The position numbers and the translations under genes were made by a program. A stretch of 64,000 nucleotides of DNA from Sinorhizobium fredii (GTDB lineage Bacteria > Pseudomonadota > Alphaproteobacteria > Rhizobiales > Rhizobiaceae): assembly GCF_002944405.1 (NCBI RefSeq), contig NZ_CP024308.1:310001-374000 (forward strand). The letters are read 5' to 3'. Numbering within the stretch: position 1 is the stretch's first letter; each line of letters opens with the position of its first letter. The notes beneath the pieces are model-generated. The model was not told the DNA's origin, did not search any database, and saw nothing but the letters and a program-made list of their open reading frames with translations. Of this stretch, positions 26,140-35,762 are shown in pieces.

Positions 26140-26982
26140 ATGAGAACAATCGAACTTGCACTCGCCAGCATGGTTCTGGGCGCGGCTGCTACGAGCGGCG
26201 CCTACGCCCAGGGCAAGCCAGCCGAAATCACCATTGCCACTGAAGGCGCCTACGAGCCGTGGAACTTCACAGGACCCGACGGGAAGCTTGCTGGTTTTGA
26301 GATCGATCTCGCCAATGATCTTTGCGGCCGCATGAAGATCAAATGCAACATTGTCGCGCAGGACTGGGACGGGCTTATCCCCTCACTGATCGCCAAGAAG
26401 TTCGATGTCATCATGGCATCGATGATCGTCACGGAGAAGCGCCTTGCCGTCATCTCCTTCAGCGAACCTTACGCGCCAACGGCGGCAGCATTCATGGTTG
26501 AAAAATCGGGCCCGCTCGCCAGTCTCCCCGGCACCGGAACGAATATCGATCTTGCGGGCGACAAAGCGAAGGTCGAACAGGAATTGCAGCCTCTTCGGGA
26601 CGCCCTGAACGGCAAGGCGATTGGCGCTCAGGTCTCCACGGCAAACGTCGCTTTCCTTGATACTTATTTCAAGGATGTCGTCGATCCGCGCGAATACAAG
26701 ACCGTCGAGCAGCACGACCTCGATCTGCAGGCGGGTCGCATCGACGCTGTCATAGCGCAGAAGACATCGCTGACCGCGACGCTGTCGAAGGAGGACTTCA
26801 AAGACTACACCATCGCCGGCCCGACCTTCACCGGCGGGGTATTCGGCCAGGGTATCGCTGCCGGCGTTCGCAAGGACGACGCCGAACTCAAGGCCATGCT
26901 TGACGAGGCGATCCGCGCGGCGAAGTCTGATGGGACGATCAACACCCTTTCGAAAAAGTGGATGAAGATCGGCCTCGAATAA
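26140..26982 (+). CDS. Periplasmic polar amino-acid/opine binding protein
   Basis: 280 residues. Signal peptide MRTIELALASMVLG ending GAYA-QG. PBP type 2 fold: ITIATEGAYEPWNFTGPDGK, GFEIDLANDLCGRMKIKCN, DWDGLIPSLIAKKFDVIMAS and the usual TEKRLAVISFSEPY. The closest pattern I recall is the octopine/nopaline/lysine-arginine-ornithine binding group. ATG 26140 has GGGGA eight bases upstream; two earlier in-frame ATGs are less well placed. It supplies substrate to the permease-ATPase genes of the divergent unit. Confidence 0.9.
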   Translation: MRTIELALASMVLGAAATSGAYAQGKPAEITIATEGAYEPWNFTGPDGKLAGFEIDLANDLCGRMKIKCNIVAQDWDGLIPSLIAKKFDVIMASMIVTEKRLAVISFSEPYAPTAAAFMVEKSGPLASLPGTGTNIDLAGDKAKVEQELQPLRDALNGKAIGAQVSTANVAFLDTYFKDVVDPREYKTVEQHDLDLQAGRIDAVIAQKTSLTATLSKEDFKDYTIAGPTFTGGVFGQGIAAGVRKDDAELKAMLDEAIRAAKSDGTINTLSKKWMKIGLE

Positions 26983-27086
26983 TCGACCGAAAACCATCCT
27001 CCCATCCACAAGAAAGACAGCCGCCGGACGCTCGAAAAGTTCGGCGGCTACATGGAACATGCCTGGAACACCACCGGAGAGCTATC

Positions 27087-28472
27087 GTGACCATTCTTCT
27101 CAATTCCCTGGAAGCGCGCGACGCGGCGTTTGTCCTTCATCCCTATACGAATGCGTCCCAGCATCTGCAGCACGGCCCGCTTGTGATTTCCGGGGGAGAA
27201 GGGATCTACATCGTCGACAGAGACGGCAATAAGTACATCGAGGGGCTCGGTGGTCTGTTTTGCGCTTCGCTTGGCTTTAGCGAACAACGGCTCGTCGACG
27301 CTGCCATGCGGCAAATGCAGGAATTGCCGTTCTATCACAGCTTTGGTGGCAAGTCGCATGAGACGGCAATCGAACTTGCCGAACGGCTGATCCGCCTTGC
27401 TCCGGTCCCGATGTCGAAAGTGTTCTTTGCCAATTCGGGTTCAGAGGCCAACGACACGGCTCTGAAACTTGTCTGGTACTATCACAATGCGATCGGCAAA
27501 CCGGAAAAGAAGAAGGTCATCTCCCGCTGGCGTGCCTATCATGGGGTGACAATTGCCTCCGCAAGTCTCACGGGATTGCCGAACAACCATCGCGATTTCG
27601 ATCTGCCGATCGGCGGGGTGCTTCATACCGATTGTCCTGAATATTATCGCTATGGTCTTTCCGGCGAGACCGAGGAAGAATTCGCGACGCGTTGCGCTGC
27701 ATCGCTTGAGAATCTGATCCTTGCTGAGGGACCGGACACGATCGGCGCCTTCTTCGCCGAGCCGTTGATGGCGTCGGGTGGCTGCATCGTTCCCCCGCCG
27801 ACCTATTACGACAAGATCCAGGCTGTGCTCCGGAAGTACGATATTTTGCTGATCGCCGATGAGGTGATCTGCGGCTTCGGCCGGCTCGGCACGATGTTCG
27901 GCTCAGAGAGCTTCGGCATGCAGCCCGACATGATTTCCATGGCCAAGCAACTGTCGGCGGCTTACCAGCCGATTTCCGCGCTGATGATCAACGAGAAAGT
28001 CCACGCCGCAATCGTCGCCGAGAGCGAGAAGATCGGCACCTTCGGGCACGGCTTTACCTATAGCGGTCACCCGGTCGCCACTGCAGTGGCCCTCGAGACC
28101 CTGAAAATCTACGAGGAAAGAGACATCGTAGGGCACGTCCAGAATGTCGCGCCGCTCTTCCAACGAAGACTCCGCGCGCTCGCAGAACATCCGCTCGTCG
28201 GAAACGCGCGTGGACGAGGCTTGATCGGTACGCTTGAGCTTGTTCGCAACAAGGAGACCAAGGAACCCTTCAATCCGGCGAACGGCGTCGCGATACATGC
28301 CGGCAAGCGAGCACAAGCGCACGGTGTCGTCACGCGTGCCATCGGCGACAACTACTCTCTTTGCCCACCTCTGATCATCACGGAAACGCAGATCAACGAC
28401 ATGTTCGACCGCTCGGAAAAGGCGCTCGATGACACCTATGCGTGGGCGCGCGCCAGCAACCTCTATTCATAA
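27087..28472 (+). CDS. Class III omega-aminotransferase
   Basis: 461 residues, PLP-dependent fold type I. Motifs: FFANSGSEANDTALKL, RAYHGVTIASASLTG, IADEVICGFGRLG and the Lys region MISMAKQLSAAYQPISA. It resembles aminotransferases acting on putrescine, GABA or beta-alanine with pyruvate. GTG 27087 is chosen because GGAG is nine bases upstream and the N-terminus (TILLNSLEARDAAFVLHPYT) then matches the family. With the neighbours it would convert the amine left after urea removal to an aldehyde. Confidence 0.88.
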   Translation: MTILLNSLEARDAAFVLHPYTNASQHLQHGPLVISGGEGIYIVDRDGNKYIEGLGGLFCASLGFSEQRLVDAAMRQMQELPFYHSFGGKSHETAIELAERLIRLAPVPMSKVFFANSGSEANDTALKLVWYYHNAIGKPEKKKVISRWRAYHGVTIASASLTGLPNNHRDFDLPIGGVLHTDCPEYYRYGLSGETEEEFATRCAASLENLILAEGPDTIGAFFAEPLMASGGCIVPPPTYYDKIQAVLRKYDILLIADEVICGFGRLGTMFGSESFGMQPDMISMAKQLSAAYQPISALMINEKVHAAIVAESEKIGTFGHGFTYSGHPVATAVALETLKIYEERDIVGHVQNVAPLFQRRLRALAEHPLVGNARGRGLIGTLELVRNKETKEPFNPANGVAIHAGKRAQAHGVVTRAIGDNYSLCPPLIITETQINDMFDRSEKALDDTYAWARASNLYS

Positions 28473-28482
28473 GGACGATTCC

Positions 28483-30075
28483 ATGCGGAACTTCGAACAG
28501 CCTGGGCGCTCGATTGCAGTTGGCCGCAGCGGCATGGCAGCGACCTCTCATCCCATGGCAACCCTGACCGCCATCGAAATACTCAAAATCGGCGGCAAGG
28601 CCATCGATGCGGCCGTGGCGGCCTGTGCGGTTCAATGTGTAGTTGAAGCCGGCTCCACAGGTATCGGCGGCGATTGCTTCGCCTTGCTGGCTCCCAACGG
28701 CAGCGACCAGGTGATCGCCTATAATGGCTCGGGTCGCACGCCCGCCGCCGCTGAATTCAAGTGGTTCACGGACCAAGGTCTCTCAGAGATCACACGGTCT
28801 TCGCCTCACGCGGTAACCATCCCTGGCGCCGTCGATGCCTGGACGCGGTTGGTCGCAGATCATGGACGCATGTCAATGGCCGATATCTTGGCGCCGGCGA
28901 TCGCGCTTGCGCGGGACGGCTACGCCATCACCCCGCGCGTTGCTGCCGACATTTCGCATCAGCGCGCGATGCTGGCGCTCGATTCGTCGACGCGCCGCAT
29001 TTTCCTCGACAATGATGAAGCTCCCGCAGTCGGGTCGGTTCAGCGTCAGCCGGAGCTTGCCGAGACTTTGTCGGCGATCGGCAAGTATGGCCGGGAGGCA
29101 TTCTATCGGGGCGATGTCGCGGAAGACATGGTCTCATACCTCCAGGCGCGCGGCGGCCTGCACACCCTGGAGGATTTCGCCTCCGCCGCGGGGGAATACG
29201 TTATGCCCATCAGTGCAAGCTATCGTGGATGGACGATTCATGAATGCCCTCCCAATGGGCAAGGCATCATTGCTCTCATGATCCTGAAGATATTGGAGCG
29301 TTTCACCCCGTCGGGCGATCCTCTCGATGCCGACAACCTCCACATCGAAGTCGAGGCAACCCGGCTTGCCTATGCTGCGCGCGAACGATGGCTGGCGGAC
29401 GCGGCAACATCAAACGTGCCGATCGATTTTCTTTTGTCGGACGAACTTGCAGACGAGCTTGCCTCCATGATCAGACCGGACGAGGTTTGCGACGCCGGCG
29501 GTCTCATCGATGGTGTCGAGCACTCCGACACCGTCTACATCTCGGTGGTCGACAAAGATCGCAATGCCGTTAGTTTTATAAATTCCATCTTCCACCCTTA
29601 CGGTAGCGGTCTCATGGCTCCGAAATCGGGGGTGTTGTTCCACAACCGCGGCCAGAGCTTCGTGCTAAAGGACGGGCATCCGAATGCGATCGGTCCACGC
29701 AAGAGGCCGATGCATACGATCATTCCGGGAATGGTCACGCGGAACGGCAAAACCGTCCTCTCATTCGGCGTCATGGGTGGGCACTATCAGGCAATGGGAC
29801 ATGCGCATTTTCTGTCGAAGCTGTTCGACTTTGGCATCGACATCCAAACCGCGATCGGGCTTCCTCGTCTGTTCCCCCTCCCCGGCACCCGGACGGTCGA
29901 AGCCGAGGAAGCAATTCGAACTGCGATCGGCGAAGACCTCGAGGGTCGCGGCTTCCAGGTGATCCCACCGAAATGGGCCATCGGCGGAGCGCAGGCGGTG
30001 TGGATCGATCATCAACACGGATCCCTGCTCGGCGCGTCTGATCATCGCAAGGATGGCTGCGCCCTGGGGTACTGA
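28483..30075 (+). CDS. ggt: Gamma-glutamyltransferase family protein
   Basis: 530 residues. Starts MRNFEQPGRSIAVGRSGMAA with AAGGA upstream and no signal peptide. Family motifs: GGKAIDAAVAACAVQCVVEAG, STGIGGDCFALL, TIPGAVDAWTRL and the autocleavage/nucleophile region EHSDTVYISVVDKDRNAVSF (catalytic Thr). Cytoplasmic location is unlike secreted Ggt. In this setting it may hydrolyse or form gamma-glutamyl-amines, or act on another acylated nitrogen compound; the family also includes acylases. Ten bases after the aminotransferase. Confidence 0.82.
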   Translation: MRNFEQPGRSIAVGRSGMAATSHPMATLTAIEILKIGGKAIDAAVAACAVQCVVEAGSTGIGGDCFALLAPNGSDQVIAYNGSGRTPAAAEFKWFTDQGLSEITRSSPHAVTIPGAVDAWTRLVADHGRMSMADILAPAIALARDGYAITPRVAADISHQRAMLALDSSTRRIFLDNDEAPAVGSVQRQPELAETLSAIGKYGREAFYRGDVAEDMVSYLQARGGLHTLEDFASAAGEYVMPISASYRGWTIHECPPNGQGIIALMILKILERFTPSGDPLDADNLHIEVEATRLAYAARERWLADAATSNVPIDFLLSDELADELASMIRPDEVCDAGGLIDGVEHSDTVYISVVDKDRNAVSFINSIFHPYGSGLMAPKSGVLFHNRGQSFVLKDGHPNAIGPRKRPMHTIIPGMVTRNGKTVLSFGVMGGHYQAMGHAHFLSKLFDFGIDIQTAIGLPRLFPLPGTRTVEAEEAIRTAIGEDLEGRGFQVIPPKWAIGGAQAVWIDHQHGSLLGASDHRKDGCALGY

Positions 30076-30097
30076 TTTCAGAGCATCGGAGAAGGTG

Positions 30098-31527
30098 ATG
30101 TCCGACTATCCGCAAACGCAACTCTATATCGGCGTTGGCGGGACGGATCGAAAGAACGCCTTTCGATCGTCAATCCTGCCTCCGACGAGGTCATTGGAAC
30201 GGTGGCAAATGCCGGGCGGGATGATCTCGACGAAGCCCTCGCCACAGCCGCAACCGGGTTCACGGCCTGGTCTCGGATCAGCGCATTTGAGCGCGCTAAA
30301 CTGCTGCACAAGGCTGCCCAGCTACTGCGCGAACGGGCTGAAAAGATCGCGACGATCATGACTCTCGAACAGGGAAAGCCGCTCGCGGAGTCGAAAGCGG
30401 AGACTCTGGCGGCGGCCGACACGATCGACTGGTTTGCCGAGGAGGCGCGGCGGGCATACGGTCGTGTTGTCCCTTCCCGTGTCGCCAATGTTCGGCAGAC
30501 CGTCGTGAAGGAGCCAGTCGGTCCGGTCGCCGCCTTCAGCCCCTGGAATTTTCCGTTGAACCAGGCCGTGCGCAAGGTAGCGGCCGGTCTTGCGGCCGGT
30601 TGTTCCGTCATCCTGAAGGGGCCGGAGGAGACGCCGGCGAGTTGCGCAGAACTTGTTCGCGCATTCGCGGACACCGATTTGCCGGCCGGCGCACTCAATC
30701 TGGTTTTCGGAATTCCCGCCGACATCTCCAACCACATCATTCCGCACCCGATCATCCGCAAGGTCTCCTTCACGGGATCGACCTCCGTTGGCAAGCAGCT
30801 TGCGGCTCTTGCCGGTGCCCATATGAAGCGGGTGACGATGGAACTTGGCGGTCACGCGCCGGCGATGGTGTTCGACGATGCCGACGTCGATCTCGCAGTC
30901 ACGATGTTGGCCGGAGCGAAATTCCGCAATGCGGGCCAAGTCTGCATTGCCCCGACCCGCTTCCTCATACAAGAGAAAATCTACGCGAGGTTTCTCGAGT
31001 CCTTCGTCAAGGCCGCAGAGGCCGTCAAGTTGGGCAATGGACTGGATTCGGGCACGACCATGGGCCCGCTTGCAAATGGCAGACGCCTCGAAGCCATGGA
31101 ATCATTGACTGCGGATGCCGTCTCACGGGGCGGAAGGATTGCGACCGGCGGCGAGCGCATCGGCAACCGCGGAAATTTCTACAAACCCACGGTTCTGACA
31201 GATGTGCCGCTGAGCGCCCGGATATTGAACGAGGAGCCTTTCGGCCCGATCGCGGTGGTGAGTCCGTTTTCGACCTATGAAGCCGCCATTACGGAAGCGA
31301 ACCGACTCCCCTACGGCTTGGCAGCCTATGCTTATACGACATCCGGGAAAACGAGCGCCGCACTGAGCCGCGATATACAGAGCGGAATGATGTCAATCAA
31401 TCACCATGGGCTGGCGCTGCCGGAGCTTCCCTTTGGCGGCATAAAGGACTCGGGCTACGGGTCCGAAGGTGGAGCAGAGGCGATGGACAACTTCTTCAAC
31501 ACCAAGCTGGTTACAGAAGCGATTTGA
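30098..31527 (+). pseudogene. gabD: NAD(P)-dependent aldehyde (succinate-semialdehyde type) dehydrogenase, frameshifted near its start
   Basis: The true start is ATG 30098 with GAGAAGG upstream (MSDYPQTQLYIG). The frame then changes near 30135. Inserting one G after ATCGGC restores the expected run from LYIGG through RDGSKERLSIVNPASDEVIG into the main frame. The rest is complete: GPVAAFSPWNFPLNQ, catalytic Glu in TMELGGHAP, catalytic Cys in NAGQVCIAPTR and NEEPFGPI. About 476 residues if repaired, normal for the family. A shorter product from GTG 30202 would lack the N-terminal strands. It may be a sequence error. Fits oxidation of the aldehyde made by the aminotransferase. Confidence 0.8.
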
Positions 31528-31542
31528 TTCCTAGAGAGCACC

Positions 31543-32508
31543 ATGCGCCGCTTTTTGCCTGATACTTTCACGATCCTACTCGTCTGTAGCGTCGTCCTTG
31601 CCTCGCTGCTTCCGGCAAGCGGGAGTTTCGCGGATCATTTCGGCGTTGCCACAAGTCTCGCCATTGCGCTTCTCTTCTTCCTGCATGGCGCGCGGATGTC
31701 CACCGATATTGTCATTGCCGGCATCCTGCATTGGCGCCTGCACCTCGTCATTCTGCTGACGACATTCGCCGTTTTCCCATTGCTTGGCCTAGCGTTGGGC
31801 CTCATTCCCCATTCGCTCCTGCCGCAACCGCTTTATCTCGGTATTCTCTTCCTGTGCGTCCTGCCGTCGACTGTGCAATCATCCATTGCATTTACGTCAA
31901 TAGCAGGCGGGAATGTTCCGGCCGCCATCTGCTCGGCCTCCGCCTCCAATATCCTCGGCATGTTCCTGACGCCTCTTCTCGTCGGCTTGCTCTTTTCCGT
32001 CGGCGGCCATGGCACGTTCTCCTGGGATGTCATGGAAAAGATCCTGCTGCAGTTGCTCGCGCCATTTGTCGCCGGGCAGATCCTACAGCCGTGGATTGGA
32101 AATTGGGCACGCTCGAAGAAGAGGATTCTCACTCCTGTCGACAGAGGTTCCATTCTGATGGTTGTCTACGTCGCCTTCAGCAAGGCAGTCGTCGAGGGAT
32201 TGTGGCAAACCTTCTCGCTGAGAGATATAGCCGTCGTTGTCGGGCTTGACATGCTACTGCTCGGCTTTGTGTTGACCTTCACCATGCGTGGCAGCCGCCT
32301 TATGGGCTTCAACAGGCCAGACCAGATCACCATCACATTTTGTGGATCGAAGAAGAGCCTTGCCAGTGGCGTACCGATGGCAGGCGTCATCTTCGCCGGG
32401 CAGTCGATCGGAGCGATCGTTCTGCCGTTGATGCTTTTCCACCAGATCCAGTTGATGGTGTGCGCAGTCATCTCACAGAAATATTCCACTGCCGCCAAAA
32501 CCGTATGA
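31543..32508 (+). CDS. BASS/SBF-like transporter (YfeH/DUF4137 type)
   Basis: 321 residues with about nine to ten membrane spans. Motifs: LLFFLHGARMSTDIV, LGILFLCVLPSTVQSSIAFT, AICSASASNILGMFLTPLL and ITFCGSKKSLASGVPMA, as in bile-acid-sodium-symporter-like (BASS/SBF-like) proteins. The first gene after the dehydrogenase, 15 bases on, so probably the last cistron of the catabolic unit. It may export a product or import a related acid; direction is not known. Confidence 0.82.
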   Translation: MRRFLPDTFTILLVCSVVLASLLPASGSFADHFGVATSLAIALLFFLHGARMSTDIVIAGILHWRLHLVILLTTFAVFPLLGLALGLIPHSLLPQPLYLGILFLCVLPSTVQSSIAFTSIAGGNVPAAICSASASNILGMFLTPLLVGLLFSVGGHGTFSWDVMEKILLQLLAPFVAGQILQPWIGNWARSKKRILTPVDRGSILMVVYVAFSKAVVEGLWQTFSLRDIAVVVGLDMLLLGFVLTFTMRGSRLMGFNRPDQITITFCGSKKSLASGVPMAGVIFAGQSIGAIVLPLMLFHQIQLMVCAVISQKYSTAAKTV

Positions 32509-32812
32509 CGGCAAGCCTAAAGCGATGAGAGGACCTCCGCCTGCACCGTACGCTTTGATGTGATGCGGCCAGGAGAGAGTTGCTGGTACCAGCGGAGCGC
32601 CGAAGCGCGAATGCGCGTTCTTGAGGCGGGAGGCATGGCAATGTCGGCTCCTCCCGCGCATTGCTGTCACTCAGCGGGTCGCTCTCCAAGCTCCGCTTTC
32701 CACCCTCCCGCGACAGATTGGAACCGGAAGATCGACCCACCCGCAGCGCTGATTAAGGGGAATTCTCGACCCAGTGCTGCCATTCACTGGAAGAGGTGGG
32801 AATTTCCGGTAC
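32509..32812. other. Gap with dispersed repeat
   Basis: No gene. It holds one copy (32734-32782) of an about 49-base sequence that recurs, with roughly ten differences, at 36830-36882. A strong hairpin follows at 32813. Confidence 0.4.
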
Positions 32813-32847
32813 TTCCTGCCAGAGCAGCACACGAGCTCTGGCAGGAA
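32813..32847 (+). promoter_or_regulatory. Perfect 13-bp hairpin upstream of a kinase gene
   Basis: TTCCTGCCAGAGC (32813-32825) pairs perfectly with GCTCTGGCAGGAA (32835-32847) over a 9-base loop. No T-run follows on the plus strand. It sits 69 bases before the kinase start, so it may be a 5' leader element, a protein-binding inverted repeat, or the terminator of the preceding unit. Confidence 0.5.
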
Positions 32848-32915
32848 CCGCAAGATCTTAATGCCTTCCCAGAATTATCTCGACTCTCGCAGAATAGGTG
32901 CCACATTATGAAATC

Positions 32916-34310
32916 ATGATCGATGGGAACGACAGCGCGGGGGATGCGGGTGACGCAAGGCAGCGCTTCGGCTTGGCGGGGCTTGCCGAAGTCATCGTCG
33001 AGACGCTTGATCAGCCGCTGCTGATCCTCACTTCCAATCTCACCATCGCCGACGTCAACTCCGCATACTGCGAAACCTTCGGCGTCACGGCCGAGGAGAC
33101 GCGCGGCCAGCTGATATACCGGGTGGGCAATGGGCAGTGGAACATTCCCGAGCTGCGCGGGCTCCTGGAGCAGGTCCTGCCCGAGCGCTCGATGGTGAAA
33201 GGCTACCGGATCGAGCACAAGTTTCCCAATGTCGGGAGGCGAGTCATGATCCTCAACGCCCGAAGAATAACGGCCGATAACGGGCGCCCGGAACTGATCC
33301 TGCTCACAGTCTCCGATCGAACGGAAGCCGAGCAGGCCCGGTTCGAGCTCGAAGGCCACCGGGAGTTCCTGGAGAAGCTGATCGACAGCGTTCGCGAAGG
33401 GCTACTGGTGCTCGGCTGGGATCTGCGAGTCATCAGGGCGAACCAGACCTTCTACGACCTGTTTCAGGTCTTCGCCGCCGACACCGAAGACCGGCTGGTA
33501 TACGAACTTGGAAACCGGCAATGGGACATTCCGAAACTGAGGGAGCTCCTGGAAGATGTTCTTCCCGACAACAATGCGTTTGATGATGTCGAGGTAGAGC
33601 ACGACTTCGAAACAATCGGGCGGCGCATCATGCTCCTCAATGGCCGCCGTCTCGATCATCTCGACCTCATTCTGCTGGCGATACGCGACGTCACCGAACA
33701 ACGTCGAATGGAGGCGCAGCAACAGACGTTGATGGGCGAGTTGCACCACCGGGTAAAGAACGTCCTGGCGAGCGTAAACGCGCTGGCAAATCGCAGCCTG
33801 CGCGAAAGCCAATCGCTTGATGACTTTCGAGCTACGTTTGCAACTCGCTTGGGCGCCCTCTCCAGGACCCAGGACCTGCTGATGCGCGCACCTGCGCACG
33901 ATGTCCGCATGGCCGAAGTTCTGCGCCTGGAGTTGGAGGCTCAAGGCGGCCATGAGGGAGAAAACTACCAGCTTGACGGTCCAGATGTAACCCTGTCGCG
34001 TGAAACCACGCAAGCGTTCGCCATGGCGATCCATGAACTGGCCACCAATGCGGTAAAACACGGTGCCTGGGCCACGCACGAAGGCCGGCTGAAGGTAACT
34101 TGGACAGCACACCCAAAAAAGGACAACGGAACGCTAATCAGTTTTCGCTGGCGGGAGAACGGCCGCGAAATCGATACCGCCCCGGCTCGCAAGGGCTACG
34201 GCTCGCAAGTGCTGGAGGGAGTGTTTAGCCATTCCCTGGACGGCACGTCCGAATTGACGCTCCATCCTGACGGCGCCGAGTTCGCTGCTGAATTCAAGCT
34301 GCAGGATTAG
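32916..34310 (+). CDS. PAS-PAS-HWE sensor histidine kinase
   Basis: 464 residues, soluble. Two similar PAS modules (about 18-140 and 158-278) share the runs GNxQWxIPxLRxLLExVLP and IExxFxxxGRRxMxLNxRR, so one probably arose by duplication. Then an HWE/HisKA_2 kinase: phospho-acceptor in MGELHHRVKNVLASVNAL, N-box in AIHELATNAVKHGAW. ATG 32916 is used; a GTG at 32898 is possible and neither has a strong ribosome site. No response regulator is adjacent; the nearest regulator is the AraC gene downstream on the other strand. Confidence 0.85.
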   Translation: MIDGNDSAGDAGDARQRFGLAGLAEVIVETLDQPLLILTSNLTIADVNSAYCETFGVTAEETRGQLIYRVGNGQWNIPELRGLLEQVLPERSMVKGYRIEHKFPNVGRRVMILNARRITADNGRPELILLTVSDRTEAEQARFELEGHREFLEKLIDSVREGLLVLGWDLRVIRANQTFYDLFQVFAADTEDRLVYELGNRQWDIPKLRELLEDVLPDNNAFDDVEVEHDFETIGRRIMLLNGRRLDHLDLILLAIRDVTEQRRMEAQQQTLMGELHHRVKNVLASVNALANRSLRESQSLDDFRATFATRLGALSRTQDLLMRAPAHDVRMAEVLRLELEAQGGHEGENYQLDGPDVTLSRETTQAFAMAIHELATNAVKHGAWATHEGRLKVTWTAHPKKDNGTLISFRWRENGREIDTAPARKGYGSQVLEGVFSHSLDGTSELTLHPDGAEFAAEFKLQD

Positions 34311-34477
34311 GTTTTCGCTTGCTGCTTGCCCAACGGTGATGACCTGCTTTCCATACTTTTACTGCGGCGACCAAGGCAAAGAACGACCCTGTCCAGTCGT
34401 TTCCGCCACCGCTGCACGAATGACCGCTGTGCGCCCCACCCGCCGTTGATCTCTGCTTCCTCGCTGCCTAAGGGCAG

Positions 34478-35479
34478 TCACGAAAGAGACTTGACCCGAC
34501 GCCAGTGGCCGGGCGTCATGTTTTCCCACTCGCGGAAAGCGCGATAGAACGAGTTGGCGTCCTGGTATCCGAGCAGGTAGGCTACCTCTTCCACGTCAAT
34601 CGTGAGATCGGAGAGAAGCTGGCGGCCGAGTTCCTGTCTGGCTTCGGTCAGGAGAGCACGGAAAGTCTGGCCTTCCGCCGCAATCCGCCGCTGCAAGGTG
34701 CGTTCGCTCAGGCCCAGATCGCGCGCCACGGCAGCGACGTCGTGGCGACCACTGGCCATTGTGCGTTTCAAGGTGCCCTTTACCTGCTCACCGACTGTAG
34801 CCAGTGCCTCGATCTCGCGCACGGCGTCTGCCAGCGCGGGGGTCAGCATGTGGATCAGTTCGGGGTTGTGTCCGGGGAATGGCAGGTCGAGATCCGGTGC
34901 ATTCAGCACCATGCGATCACGCTCTGTCCCGAAATGGATCGGGCAATCGAAGAAAATGGCATGTCTGTCCGTTCCCGGCTTTGGTCGCCGCAGTTCCACT
35001 GAGATTGGCCGCAGGTGACGGCCAGTACCGCGTCGCCCGAGTTCCAGCACAAGGGCAAAGCTTGCGTCAACCGACAGGGGCGGCTCCGGTTCGGTGCCGG
35101 CAGGCCACTCGATCGTCACCGCCACCTTGCCGTCGCGCTCTTCGAAACAAAGACGGTCAGGGCTGCAGAGACGATTGAAGCGGTCCAGCCGCGCTATAGC
35201 GTCCCGAAAGTCGGCGGCGTAGGACGCCACCACAATTGCGAGCTTGTGATTGGCGGTGCTGGTCTCGCTCACCATCCTTATGCTGAAGGCGGGGTCTGCG
35301 GACAGCGTCTCTATGGCGTTCCAGATGGCGAAAAGTTGTGTGGTGCTGATGACGGCGGAATTGTCGAGATGCAGCGTCGCAGGAAGCCTGGCCTGCCGCA
35401 GCACCGCCGAAGGCCGCAGTCCCAGGCGTTCAAGTGACTGCCAGAACGGCCTCGGCAATCTGCATCGGTCGGAACGCAC
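34478..35479 (-). CDS. AraC family regulator (Arabinose_bd-type N-terminus)
   Basis: 333 residues. N-terminal 190 residues match the OruR/ArgR-like ligand domain (RLGLRPSAVLRQARLP, then FAIWNAIETLSADPAF). The C-terminal two-helix-turn-helix domain is complete (VAAVARDLGLSERTLQRRIA, VAYLLGYQDANSFYRAFREW, TPGHWR). It is divergent from the glutathione transferase gene at 35763, which is its likely target; the 283-base spacer would hold both promoters. Confidence 0.88.
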   Translation of the reverse strand: MRSDRCRLPRPFWQSLERLGLRPSAVLRQARLPATLHLDNSAVISTTQLFAIWNAIETLSADPAFSIRMVSETSTANHKLAIVVASYAADFRDAIARLDRFNRLCSPDRLCFEERDGKVAVTIEWPAGTEPEPPLSVDASFALVLELGRRGTGRHLRPISVELRRPKPGTDRHAIFFDCPIHFGTERDRMVLNAPDLDLPFPGHNPELIHMLTPALADAVREIEALATVGEQVKGTLKRTMASGRHDVAAVARDLGLSERTLQRRIAAEGQTFRALLTEARQELGRQLLSDLTIDVEEVAYLLGYQDANSFYRAFREWENMTPGHWRRVKSLS

Positions 35480-35762
35480 TTTAGTTATCTCTTCACTCCA
35501 TTTGGAGATTGCAGGCCGTCGGAGGCCTGGTGCGCGGAGTACAGGTGGAGGCGCCGGTTTACATACGACCTGGCGTATACCGTAGTGCTTTTGGCGCGCT
35601 TTGCAAGTCCGGTGGCGGATCTTGCTAATGCCTGCGCGGCGTCCTGTTCGTATCGTCTTCTCCGATGGTGCTGGCGCTGAACCTCAAATCCCGCGGCAAC
35701 CATATCTGGAGCCGACAGCGAACCGGTCCAGATAAGAACAACCACGAATCAGGAGATCGAAC

